NCBI GenBank assembly: GCA_030833445.1
Contig: JAURHD010000016.1
Location: forward strand, 1-64,000
Origin: Cephaloticoccus sp.
Lineage (GTDB): Bacteria > Verrucomicrobiota > Verrucomicrobiia > Opitutales > Opitutaceae
Length of the DNA: 64,000 nt
Direction: 5' to 3'
Part shown: piece by piece, positions 29,932 to 38,299 of the stretch
How positions within the stretch are numbered: the first letter of the stretch is position 1
How the letters are laid out: every line of letters starts with the position of its first letter
The notes under the pieces: generated by a model
Databases searched by the model: none
What the model was told of the DNA's origin: nothing
The model's input: only the letters and a program-made list of their open reading frames with translations
Made by a program: the position numbers and the translations under genes

Positions 29932-30028
29932 GGCGTGGCGTGCCGATAGATATCATCCACTGCCAGAAAAGAATCAACCGCCAACGCACGGATGCGGTGG
30001 GCGATTGAAAACGTCAGAAACACTAACC

Positions 30029-30901
30029 TCAGGAAAACAGGATCGTCTTGTTGCCCTGCACGATCACGCGGTCTTCGAGATGGTAGCGCAACCCACGCGA
30101 CAACACGGCATTCTCCACGTCCTTGCCCAGCCGCATCATGTCCTTGATCGAATCACTGTGACGGATCCGCGTTACGTCCTGTTCGATAATCGGACCCGCG
30201 TCCAACTCCTCGGTGACGTAGTGACAGGTCGCGCCGATGAGCTTTACGCCGCGTTCCTCGGCCTGATGGTAGGGTTTGCCGCCGATGAAGGACGGCAGGA
30301 AACTGTGATGAATGTTGATCACGCGGTGACGGTAGCGTTCGCACAACCACGGCGGGAAGATCTGCATGTAGCGCGCGAGCACGATGGTGTCGGGCTCGGC
30401 CGCGCCAATGAGATCGGCCGTCTTTTCCAGCGCGGCCTGTTTGCCCGCGGCATCCTTCGGCACGGGCACATGGTGGTAAGGAATGCCATACCACTCGACC
30501 AGCGAACGCAGATCGTCGTGATTGGAAATCACGCACGGGACATCGAACTCCAAGTCGCCGACCTTGCGACGGTGCAGGAGGTAGGCGAGGCAGTGGTCGA
30601 ACTTGCTGACGAGCAGGACAACGCGTTGGCGGCGCTCGGCATCGACCAACCGCCAATCCAACTTGAGCGACTCGGCCAGGGACTTGAACTCGGCTTCCAA
30701 TTTTTCACGAACACCGGAACCGCCCTCCACCAGGAACTCCGAGCGCATGAAAAACATGGCGCTGCGGGGATCGTTATACTGGGCGGCATCCGTGATCGAA
30801 GCGCCGCGATCGGCCAGGAAGGTCGCCACGCGGGCAACAATCCCGGTCCGGTCGGGACAGGATGCGATCAACCGCAGACGGGCAGGTTCCGGAGCACTCA
30901 T
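30029..30901 (-). CDS. purU: Formyltetrahydrofolate deformylase
   Basis: 290 residues. Hydrolyses 10-formyl-THF to formate and THF. N-terminal ACT domain (about 8-85, LIASCPDRTGIVARVATFLADRG) for regulation, then the formyltransferase-fold catalytic domain with the signature NIHHSFLPSFIGGKPYHQA and the Asp in TEELDAGPIIEQ. Its ATG overlaps the stop of the upstream O-demethylase (ATGA), so translation is coupled and it very likely serves the same C1 pathway, releasing THF and formate. Confidence 0.95.
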   Translation of the reverse strand: MSAPEPARLRLIASCPDRTGIVARVATFLADRGASITDAAQYNDPRSAMFFMRSEFLVEGGSGVREKLEAEFKSLAESLKLDWRLVDAERRQRVVLLVSKFDHCLAYLLHRRKVGDLEFDVPCVISNHDDLRSLVEWYGIPYHHVPVPKDAAGKQAALEKTADLIGAAEPDTIVLARYMQIFPPWLCERYRHRVINIHHSFLPSFIGGKPYHQAEERGVKLIGATCHYVTEELDAGPIIEQDVTRIRHSDSIKDMMRLGKDVENAVLSRGLRYHLEDRVIVQGNKTILFS

Positions 30902-32247
30902 GATTCGTTGAGCCGGTTGTAGGAAACCGTGGCACGAACTTCGGTTTGCACGTGGCGTTCGACCACGGGACGGTTCGAGCCGCCGTTTTCCTCACCCCAG
31001 ACGAGTTTCACCTCGGTGCCTTCAGCCACATCTTCATCGAGCATGGCGAGCGAGAACCAACCCTTCACGTTGACGGTATAAACGGTATAGGTGGAGAGAC
31101 CGACGAGCTTGCCGTTGATCTGCACCTTGTCGAAGGGCAGAATCGCGTAGTAGGCATTCGGCATTTCCATGTATTTGTAGCGTTCGCCATCGCCGAGCTG
31201 GCTGGCGAAGATCTTCAGGGAGTCTTCCTTGTTCCAGCGCAGCCAGACCTTGCGGCGGTGCGGCTGCGGCTCGAGTTTCTCGAGGGCCTCGCGACCGATG
31301 AAGTCATGGTCAAACTTGACGTGGCGGCCGTAACCGAGATCCCAAGGGGTCTGGTAGTAGTCCTCGATGTTGTTTGAGCTGAAGCTGCCGCCAATGGAGG
31401 CGTTGGCCTCAAAGCCGTTGTCCGGCAACCATTCGCGGTAAGCCTTGAGCTTCTCGGTCCAGATCGCAGGCATAGGGGAAGGGATCCAACCGCTCTCGGG
31501 CGAGACGGTCGAGTAGGAGCGCGCCCCACCTTGCACCAAACCGAATTGCTTGCCGGCCTTGAGGATGGCCGCGCGCACGGTTTCACCATCCGCCGCCGGA
31601 CCGTGCAGTTCGAGACCACCCATGCGGGACATGTTGTGATTGAGGGCGCGGACCTTGCAGCCGGCGATCTTGAGATCGCCCATGTTGAAGAACTTGATCT
31701 CAGGGAACTCGCCTTCGTGCACCGCCTTGATGAGGTCGAGCGCGTTCGGGCCCTGAATCTGGAAACGATAGAGCAGACGGCCCGTCGGGTTGGAGACCGA
31801 GCGTTCGTCACGCGTGACCTTCACGTCGTAGTTGCCGACGATGGCATTGTATTCCACCCAGTTTGGGACGGAGGGGCGGCCAACGATGCTGACCTTGTTC
31901 TCGGAGTGGCCGAAGAGAATCGCGTCACCGATGACGTGGCCTTCGTGGTTACAGGTCACGATCTGCTTCGCCTTGTTGGGCCCGAAGTTCTTGAAGGTGT
32001 TCACCGCGACATCGGAGAGCAGACGCATCACGTCCGGACCTTCGAAGTAGGTGTCCTTCATGTGGAAGGACTGGTCGAAGAGGACGACGGTGTTTTGCCA
32101 GGCGGCCTGCTCATCGCGCCAATTGGAATATTCGGGCTTGTCGGGAAACTGATAGCCGCCGGTGGGGGCGTTGCGCAGCAACACAACGGCATTGCCGCCG
32201 TATTGCTGGAACTTGGCTTCGAGACTGGAGGGTTTTGCTGTGCTCAT
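30898..32247 (-). CDS. LigM-type tetrahydrofolate-dependent O-demethylase (GcvT family)
   Basis: 449 residues. It aligns by eye over its length with LigM of Sphingobium (vanillate/3-O-methylgallate O-demethylase): NWRDEQAAWQNTVVLFDQ, GPNKAKQIV, HVIGDAILF, FQIQGPNALDLI, LKAYREWLPDNGFEA, NNIEDYYQTPWDLGYG and VKFDHDFIGREALE are all family blocks. LigM moves a methyl group from a methoxy-aromatic to THF, giving 5-methyl-THF. Neighbours MetF and PurU would oxidise that methyl and recover THF. Whether the substrate here is an aromatic or a methylated sugar/osmolyte is unknown. Confidence 0.82.
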   Translation of the reverse strand: MSTAKPSSLEAKFQQYGGNAVVLLRNAPTGGYQFPDKPEYSNWRDEQAAWQNTVVLFDQSFHMKDTYFEGPDVMRLLSDVAVNTFKNFGPNKAKQIVTCNHEGHVIGDAILFGHSENKVSIVGRPSVPNWVEYNAIVGNYDVKVTRDERSVSNPTGRLLYRFQIQGPNALDLIKAVHEGEFPEIKFFNMGDLKIAGCKVRALNHNMSRMGGLELHGPAADGETVRAAILKAGKQFGLVQGGARSYSTVSPESGWIPSPMPAIWTEKLKAYREWLPDNGFEANASIGGSFSSNNIEDYYQTPWDLGYGRHVKFDHDFIGREALEKLEPQPHRRKVWLRWNKEDSLKIFASQLGDGERYKYMEMPNAYYAILPFDKVQINGKLVGLSTYTVYTVNVKGWFSLAMLDEDVAEGTEVKLVWGEENGGSNRPVVERHVQTEVRATVSYNRLNES

Positions 32248-32351
32248 AATATGGTGGGTTATTTTCTATCGGTTATTGGCTATTTGTTAAGGACGGATGT
32301 GCGGATCGGTTTGTGTAGATTGGAAAGTAGGGACGGACCGCCCTACCAAGA

Positions 32352-33920
32352 TTAAGGCGGCGAAAGGGTCTTCGGAGATTGGGGTGACTGTTGCTTGGTC
32401 AGATGGTCGCGACCGAGCCAAGTGTTGGCCCAGCTGGAGGTGCCGCGCAAAGTCTGGTCCTGCATCACCGGGGTGTGGGCGAGCAGTTCCTCGGCGCGGC
32501 CTTCGTATTTCAAGCGGTCATAGGCGCGTGACCAGATACACTCAAAGTCATCCACCTCACACAAGCCGTCGCGCGTGCCACCGCAGGGACCGTTGCGCTG
32601 GTTTTTGGCGCAGGATGATTCGGGACAGAGAAAGGCAATCTCGGGCAGCGAGCAATCGCCGCAATCCTTGCAACCGAACATCACGCTCTTGCTCGCATGC
32701 TCGATGGCCCGCATCCAGCCAGGACCCTGCATCGGATCATTGGCACTGCCGCAGAGTTTGGCGCCAAGTTTCGCGATGCCCTTGCCCGGCGTGAACATCA
32801 GATCATGGGTGAATTTCGAAAAACGATACGAGTAGGTGATGTTGCGTGCATTGGGCAACTCCGGCTCGGTCGGCCGCGAAACATCGGCCAATCCGGTTGC
32901 CTCATCTTGGGCGTAGACAAAATACTCGCCGGGTCGCGAGTAGCGGATTTCGCGGGCAAACTGCTTCCAGTCGTCGGCGCTAAAGCTGCGCTCAATCTCG
33001 AGCACTTGGTCAATCTCGGCCACAGTGTGCACGCCGCCAAGATAGGCGCCGCGGTAGCCGAGGCCCCGGTAAATCGCGATCTGCTTGGCCGCGAGTTCGT
33101 GGAAGAATGCTTTGCCCTTATCGTGGCTGGATCCCTGCTGCTCGCAGATTTCGGCGAGCTCGTCGGAAATCACGACGCCGGGAATGCGTTGCGACTTGAA
33201 GACCCGTGCCACCCCGGGGGTGAGCGCATACACATTGCCGATCAGCGGCACGTTGCCGTGCCCGCGCTGCTGCATCCACCCGAGCAACTCGTGGATCTTG
33301 CGCGAATCATAGCCGATCTGGTTAATGAGAAACCGCGCCCCGGCCGCGATCTTGCGCTCCATCTTCAGGAGCTGCGGCACGATCTCATTTTCATGGAGTT
33401 TGAAATTGGTGACAACCGCACCGGGAAAGAACTTGGTCGGATCAAGCCGCGCCTGCTTCTTGGCCGAAGCACGCGTCACATCGAGCCCCGCGTTCATCTG
33501 CCCGAGCAGAGTCAGCAATCCAATTGAATCGATATCAAAAACCGGCTTCGCCCCGCCACCGATGCCACTGCCGGAGTAGTCGCCGCTCAGCACAAGCAGA
33601 TTGTGGAACCCTTCGCTGGCCAAATGCCATGCTTCGCTTTCGAGGCCGTTGCGGTTGAAATCCTTGCATGAGAGGTGAATCACGACCTCCCGACCGGCAT
33701 CCAGAAACGGACCGCCCAAAGCCGGTGCCGCCAACATAGGATTGCCCCCGGCATTGTCGGTGATCGATACCCAGTCGATCGGGGCATAACGCGCGAGTTC
33801 TTGGGAAAACCCCAAGGTCTTGGATGCCCGGGTTTCCAACACGGTGCCGCGGGTCGATACCAGTTCGACCCCGAGCATAAACTCGGAGGACGCGACAAAT
33901 TTATCCGGCAAGGTGGACAT
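32352..33920 (-). CDS. metF: Methylenetetrahydrofolate reductase fused to a MetV-like cysteine-rich domain
   Basis: 522 residues, well above the roughly 300 of plain MetF. Residues 1-400 form the TIM-barrel MetF (FMLGVELVSTRGT, DWVSITDNAGGNP, NLLVLSGDYSG). The rest is the MTHFR C-terminal domain with a dense Cys cluster: MFGCKDCGDCSLPE, FLCPESSCAKNQRNGPCGG and FECIWSRAYDRLK. Such a domain is MetV in acetogens and probably carries metal clusters for electron transfer. Adjacent LigM-type and purU genes suggest MetF here oxidises 5-methyl-THF. The gap to the demethylase gene is 104 bp and holds a GTAGGG/CCCTAC hairpin. Confidence 0.88.
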   Translation of the reverse strand: MSTLPDKFVASSEFMLGVELVSTRGTVLETRASKTLGFSQELARYAPIDWVSITDNAGGNPMLAAPALGGPFLDAGREVVIHLSCKDFNRNGLESEAWHLASEGFHNLLVLSGDYSGSGIGGGAKPVFDIDSIGLLTLLGQMNAGLDVTRASAKKQARLDPTKFFPGAVVTNFKLHENEIVPQLLKMERKIAAGARFLINQIGYDSRKIHELLGWMQQRGHGNVPLIGNVYALTPGVARVFKSQRIPGVVISDELAEICEQQGSSHDKGKAFFHELAAKQIAIYRGLGYRGAYLGGVHTVAEIDQVLEIERSFSADDWKQFAREIRYSRPGEYFVYAQDEATGLADVSRPTEPELPNARNITYSYRFSKFTHDLMFTPGKGIAKLGAKLCGSANDPMQGPGWMRAIEHASKSVMFGCKDCGDCSLPEIAFLCPESSCAKNQRNGPCGGTRDGLCEVDDFECIWSRAYDRLKYEGRAEELLAHTPVMQDQTLRGTSSWANTWLGRDHLTKQQSPQSPKTLSPP

Positions 33921-34135
33921 GGTAAGGAAAGGGAACCTCAGACTACGGGGTAGCCGGAAAGGGACACTCCGACCAGACTCCGCGCGGAGTCATGCAGCAC
34001 GGGAGTGGACGATATGGGGAGACGGAGCAGCACAAATTACAGGGGTTGGGCAATCGGGTGCCAATATTACGCGAGTTAACATTGCACGTCTTGGTGCTTT
34101 GGGCTTGGCTCTATTTGCAAATCGGGCACTCACTC

Positions 34136-35002
34136 ATGAAAAACCCAGTTTCACGTCCCATTGCGGTCACTTTGCCGGCTTACGGTCTCGCTTTTGCAGA
34201 GAGCGTGCACGGGCCGCGTTTTCATATGGGTGAGCGGACAGACCCCTTTCACAAAATCATCTACGTGTTGCAGGGCCGGGTGCAGTTTACCGAGAGCGAC
34301 CACGGCAAACCCATACAAGCCACGGCCGGATCCGCTTTCTGCGTCAATGCGGGTATTCGGCACAAAGTCACCGACTCGGAGCCACCCACCCTCCTGCTAC
34401 TGTGCTTCACCCGTGAATTTCTGTCACGGGATGCCGAACTGGAACGCCTCTGGACGAAGTTAACCGGCACGCGCGCGGCCGGGGTGCGGCCGGACGGAGC
34501 CTGGGGTTCCCGCTTCGAAACCCTATGGCGGGCCGGAATCGTCGAGCAAACCGGCACCCAGCCGGGTCGCGAAGTCGCCTTGCGGGCTGCCGCGGAAAAC
34601 ATCCTCGTCGCGCTGGCCCGACTGCCGGTCGATGCGCCGGACGATCTGGCGGGCCGCCGGGTGGCCAACGTGGCCCGTGAACTCGCCGGGACCTTTTACG
34701 AACCTTGGAGCTTGGAGCGCGCCTGCACTCGCGCGGGGATGTCCCGCCGGCATTTCAGCAAACTCTTCCGCAGCCAGATCGGTTGCTCCTTTTTGGAACA
34801 CCTCACCGAGCTGCGTCTGAACCATGCCGCCAAACTACTGAAGGAGAATCATCACTCGATCATCGGCGCGGCCTTCTCCAGTGGTTACGGCGACCTGTCG
34901 CATTTCTACCGGTTGTTTCGCGCCCGTTTCGGCCAGCCACCCCGGGCTTGGTTGGAAAAAAGACACGGCACGGACTTGCCCTCCAAGAACGGAGGCGGCT
35001 AG
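34136..35002 (+). CDS. AraC-family regulator with cupin sensor
   Basis: 288 residues from ATG 34136; an upstream in-frame region (from 33992) has no family match and is left out. The N-terminal cupin (about 20-110, FHMGERTDPFHKIIYVLQG) binds a ligand. The C-terminal HTH pair is WSLERACTRAGMSRRHFSKLFRSQ and HSIIGAAFSSGYGDLSHFYRLFRARFGQPPRAW. It is divergent from metF across 215 bp and 14 bp ahead of the FAH-family gene, so it may control both the C1 operon and the hydrolase. Confidence 0.87.
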   Translation: MKNPVSRPIAVTLPAYGLAFAESVHGPRFHMGERTDPFHKIIYVLQGRVQFTESDHGKPIQATAGSAFCVNAGIRHKVTDSEPPTLLLLCFTREFLSRDAELERLWTKLTGTRAAGVRPDGAWGSRFETLWRAGIVEQTGTQPGREVALRAAAENILVALARLPVDAPDDLAGRRVANVARELAGTFYEPWSLERACTRAGMSRRHFSKLFRSQIGCSFLEHLTELRLNHAAKLLKENHHSIIGAAFSSGYGDLSHFYRLFRARFGQPPRAWLEKRHGTDLPSKNGGG

Positions 35003-35016
35003 CTGGAATTCGTCTC

Positions 35017-35820
35017 ATGAAAATCATCCGTCACCTCTCCCCTACTGGACCAGCCTACGCCGCCTTGCAGCCCGATGGCTCCGCCCGCGTCATCACTGGC
35101 GACATCTACGGCGAATATAAAGTCGCTGACGAAGTTATCCAACCCGGCAAGCGCCTCGCTCCGATCGTGCCGACCCAGATTCTCTGCATCGGCCTGAACT
35201 ACCGCCAGCATGCGGCGGAGAGTAACGCCAAAGTGCCGGAACGCCCCATCCTTTTCGTCAAGGGCATCAACACGCTGCAAAACCCCGGAGACCCGATTGA
35301 GATTCCGACCAAGCTCGCCAGCCACGAGGTCGACTACGAATGCGAACTCGCCGTCGTCATCGGCAAGGCCTGCAAAAACGTCAGCCGCGAGGATGCGCTG
35401 AACTACGTGCTCGGCTACACTTGTGCGAACGATGTTTCAGCCCGCGATCACCAGATCAAGCTCGGCGGCGGCCAATGGTGCCGGGGCAAGTTCTTCGACA
35501 CTTTCGCCCCGCTCGGTCCGGTGCTCGTCACGACGGACGACATCCCCAATCCCAACACTTTGAAGATCGCCACGATCCTCAACGGCAAGCGCGTGCAGGA
35601 TTGGACCACGAGCGACATGATCTTCGACGTGCCCGCCATCATTTCCTATCTGAGCGGAAGCACGACCCTCGTGCCCGGCACCGTCATTCTGACCGGCACT
35701 CCGCAAGGCGTGGGCATGGCGGCCAAGCCTAATCCGGTTTGGCTCAAGGCCGGTGACAGCGTCAGCATCGAAATCGAAAAGATCGGCACGCTGACCAATC
35801 CGGTGGTCGACGAAGTCTGA
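35017..35820 (+). CDS. Fumarylacetoacetate hydrolase (FAH) family protein
   Basis: 267 residues from ATG 35017. FAH-fold C-C bond hydrolase or lyase. Metal ligands are in EVDYECELAVVIGK (Glu-x-Glu) and the later Asp in CANDVSARDHQ; the family block KFFDTFAPLGPVLV and the end TGTPQGVG are present. Family members split acylpyruvates from aromatic degradation or 2,4-diketo-3-deoxy sugar acids from fucose and rhamnose oxidation. Both fit this window. It is 14 bp after the AraC gene and is followed by a terminator. Confidence 0.87.
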   Translation: MKIIRHLSPTGPAYAALQPDGSARVITGDIYGEYKVADEVIQPGKRLAPIVPTQILCIGLNYRQHAAESNAKVPERPILFVKGINTLQNPGDPIEIPTKLASHEVDYECELAVVIGKACKNVSREDALNYVLGYTCANDVSARDHQIKLGGGQWCRGKFFDTFAPLGPVLVTTDDIPNPNTLKIATILNGKRVQDWTTSDMIFDVPAIISYLSGSTTLVPGTVILTGTPQGVGMAAKPNPVWLKAGDSVSIEIEKIGTLTNPVVDEV

Positions 35821-35862
35821 GCGGATTTAAGCGCAAAGGCGCGAAGTCGCAAAGTAATGTAG

Positions 35863-35887
35863 GGCGGGATCGCTGATCCCGCCTTTT
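35863..35887 (+). terminator. Intrinsic terminator after the FAH gene
   Basis: Perfect stem GGCGGGATC (35863-35871) and GATCCCGCC (35875-35883) with loop GCT, followed by TTTT. It is nearly identical to the hairpin after the GntR regulator (14977-14998), so a repeated element is serving as terminator. Confidence 0.65.
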
Positions 35888-35890
35888 ATC

Positions 35891-35963
35891 TTTAACGCAG
35901 AGGTCACAGAGAACACAGAGTAGAAAATTCAAAACTCCGCGATCTCCGTGCTCTCTGTGTTAA
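35891..35963. repeat. CACAGAG-type inverted repeat
   Basis: TTAACGCAGAGGTCACAGAG... and its inverse ...CTCCGTGCTCTCTGTGTTAA enclose a short AT-rich centre (GTAGAAAATTCAAAACTCC). This is the third member of the CACGGAG-like noncoding family in the window and lies between the FAH terminator and the cupin gene. Confidence 0.5.
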
Positions 35964-36055
35964 AATTCCCGTTGATCAACTTTGTGTCTCCGCACCTCAG
36001 CGTGAGACAAAAATCTGCTTCGCGTCCGGACGGATTTCGGCCGTAATTCAACCTC

Positions 36056-37012
36056 ATGCAACACGTGCATCTCGATAGCGTGCCCTGGATGGAATGGTCC
36101 TCGACCACCGGCAAGTTTCACGGCGCCGGTAAACAGGTCTCCGAGGTGCTCGGCGCCAACCTCAACGCCAACCTCGTGGACGGCGGGCATCCCTTCGATT
36201 TGGAATACGGCAAACTCCTGCCCGGCAAGGCGGGCTGCCCGTTTCACAGTCACTCCGCCCAATGGGAATGTTACTACATTGTCAGCGGCACCGGCACGAT
36301 GCGCTACGGCGATCAACGCCGCCAACTCCGTGCCGGCGACAACGATCTGCTTTACTATTTGGTGGCGGACAATCCCACCAGCGAGTTCTGGCACTACCCT
36401 GATTCCGACAAATACGGCTTCAAACCCGGCGGGGTGATCTTCCGTAAAACGGACGCGCACTACGATCTCGGCGAGGACGATCCTCCCGGCGAACCCTTGG
36501 TGAGCGAACCGCGCAAGGCTTTACCCGAGATGCACGCGCAGTTCATCAACGTGGCCGAAATCAAGGAAGATCACCGGCACTCACCCAAAAATAAATTCAG
36601 CTCTCACTGCCGCGATATTTCCCTGACCTTGGGCGGTAAGCGAAATGCTGACGTCGCCCATGGCGGCCACCCATTCGATCTGCAGATTCGTCGCATCACC
36701 GCCGGCGCCGCCATCTGTCCGTATCACAGTCACAGCGCACAGTGGGAGCTGCTGGTCTTTCTCTCCGGCCACGGCAGCGTGCGCACCCCCGATGGAATCA
36801 AGGAAGTGGGACCAGGCGACATCGTGCTGCATCCGCCCGGCACCCCGCACCAAACCCGGGCCTCCGCTGAGAGTGCCCTTGAATGTCTCATCATCACGGA
36901 CAACCCGCTGGAAGACGTCTGTTACTATCCCGACAGCGACAGGTGGGGTATCCTGTCCGCCCGGAAATACTTTCGTATTACTGCACTCGACTACTTCGAC
37001 GGCGAAGAGTGA
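36056..37012 (+). CDS. Bicupin protein
   Basis: 318 residues with two cupin domains made by internal duplication. The repeats are plain in the metal motifs GCPFHSHSAQWECYYIVSG and ICPYHSHSAQWELLVFLSG, and in the preceding DGGHPFDLE and HGGHPFDLQ. Each domain ends with a conserved YYPDSDRWG-like block (HYPDSDKYG in the first). Bicupins act as dioxygenases, isomerases or storage proteins. The His pattern suggests a metal site in both halves. It follows the FAH gene, but the reaction cannot be named. Confidence 0.82.
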   Translation: MQHVHLDSVPWMEWSSTTGKFHGAGKQVSEVLGANLNANLVDGGHPFDLEYGKLLPGKAGCPFHSHSAQWECYYIVSGTGTMRYGDQRRQLRAGDNDLLYYLVADNPTSEFWHYPDSDKYGFKPGGVIFRKTDAHYDLGEDDPPGEPLVSEPRKALPEMHAQFINVAEIKEDHRHSPKNKFSSHCRDISLTLGGKRNADVAHGGHPFDLQIRRITAGAAICPYHSHSAQWELLVFLSGHGSVRTPDGIKEVGPGDIVLHPPGTPHQTRASAESALECLIITDNPLEDVCYYPDSDRWGILSARKYFRITALDYFDGEE

Positions 37013-37060
37013 GACCCCGGAGGGTTTAGGGCCCACCGGAGGATCGCGTGATTTGGTGAC

Positions 37061-38041
37061 TCAGACCAACCGGCGACGGCGGGCTACCATCACCCCGACT
37101 AGGGCCACGGCTCCGAGTATCGCGGCATAAGTTGCGGGTTCAGGCACCGCGGAAACCGCTTGAATATAAAACTGGGTCCGCGAAGTGAACAAAGCTACCC
37201 CCAATACCCCGGAAAGCTCATCGCTGGTATCCACCACCACATTGAATTCGATTTCCACTAGATAAGACTGGCCACCTGTTAATGAGAAAGCATTCAGAGT
37301 CGTGGAAAGTGAATCCGTCGTCAATTCACCAGGAAACAGTGTATTGTCGGAAAAACTCTCCAGCTCGACAAAATCACTGCCGTTATTGCTAATGAATAAG
37401 CCAATATGGCTTAGGTAGCCGTTGGTGTAAAAGTCAGTAAACGTGCTCGTGGAAATGGTCAGTGCCTGATCTGTGTTCAGATACAACGTGTTCACCCCAC
37501 CGCCGGCCCAAGTGCCTGCGCTGAGTGTCGCCACCGGCACATTGGGATAAATATCCGCATTGGCCGCGGCGCCGAGATTCAGGTTCACCGCCGTCGAATC
37601 GACGGTCAATGTATAGGCTCCATTGTTGAATAAGCCATCAATGCCGCCTGGACCAGCTCCGCCGGGAGGTCACCCGGTCGCGCTATATTTCGAACCATAG
37701 TAAAACGTGCGCCCCCATTCATCCCCGGATGCATTGTAAACCATCTGGCCCAATATAGGATCCGTGCCATTCAGATAACTGCTGCCAGCGGGTGCCGCGA
37801 AGGTTGGCGTTGCCAATGCACCCAAGTCGGTGCCTTCCACATGAACTCTGAATTGATATGGGACCGAAACGGGAGGCTGGCCCATAGCCAAAGGTGCAAT
37901 GAAAGTTTTTAGAGTGACCGTCCCGGTATCGGTTTGGACATGGTCGGCGAGCTTCTCGACCGAGATGAATTCGATTTGGGCAGAAAGGTGAGCGGCAAGG
38001 CCCACCGCAATTACTGAGGCAAACAATGAGCGAACTTTCAT
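37061..38041 (-). pseudogene. PEP-CTERM exported protein interrupted by one in-frame TGA
   Basis: A 326-codon gene with a signal peptide (MKVRSLFASVIAVGLAAHLSA) and an intact PEP-CTERM sorting signal at the other end (VPEPATYAAILGAVALVG, then MVARRRR). TGA at 37670-37672 splits it after KYSATG. The same frame continues directly as PPGGAGPGGIDGLFNNG, so no bases are lost or gained. TGA may be a GGA or CGA change. TGA is an ordinary stop for other genes here, so recoding is unlikely. Such proteins are exported and processed by exosortase in polysaccharide-rich envelopes. AT-richer than its neighbours. Confidence 0.82.
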
Positions 38042-38299
38042 AGTCCACCCTGTCTAACCCCTTGTTTATAAGTAGCCTACTTCAATTAGAAACGGCGATC
38101 CCGATATTAGTTTATAATTTTATAAGCAAACTCCGATCGAAACCTAAGATCTTCGCCACCACGGCGAAATCAGCTCTCAAAACAGCTAGAAACACAGATA
38201 AGGAAATATCATTAGATTTACTGTTTTTATACCAAACGCTGGAAATCCGAGCTTATCGTGGACACCCTGTTTTGGTGCCGTCGTGCCATACTTTGTCTG

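Noticed and set aside
33992-34135. N-terminal extension of the AraC regulator
   Set aside because: The added 48 residues have no similarity to the family, and the ATG at 34136 begins directly before the cupin domain.
17779-38041. Stop-codon recoding (TAG or TGA as sense)
   Set aside because: Both TAG and TGA end many intact genes here (TAG for the GntR gene, TGA for mqo and gcvP), and no suppressor tRNA or selenocysteine element is seen.
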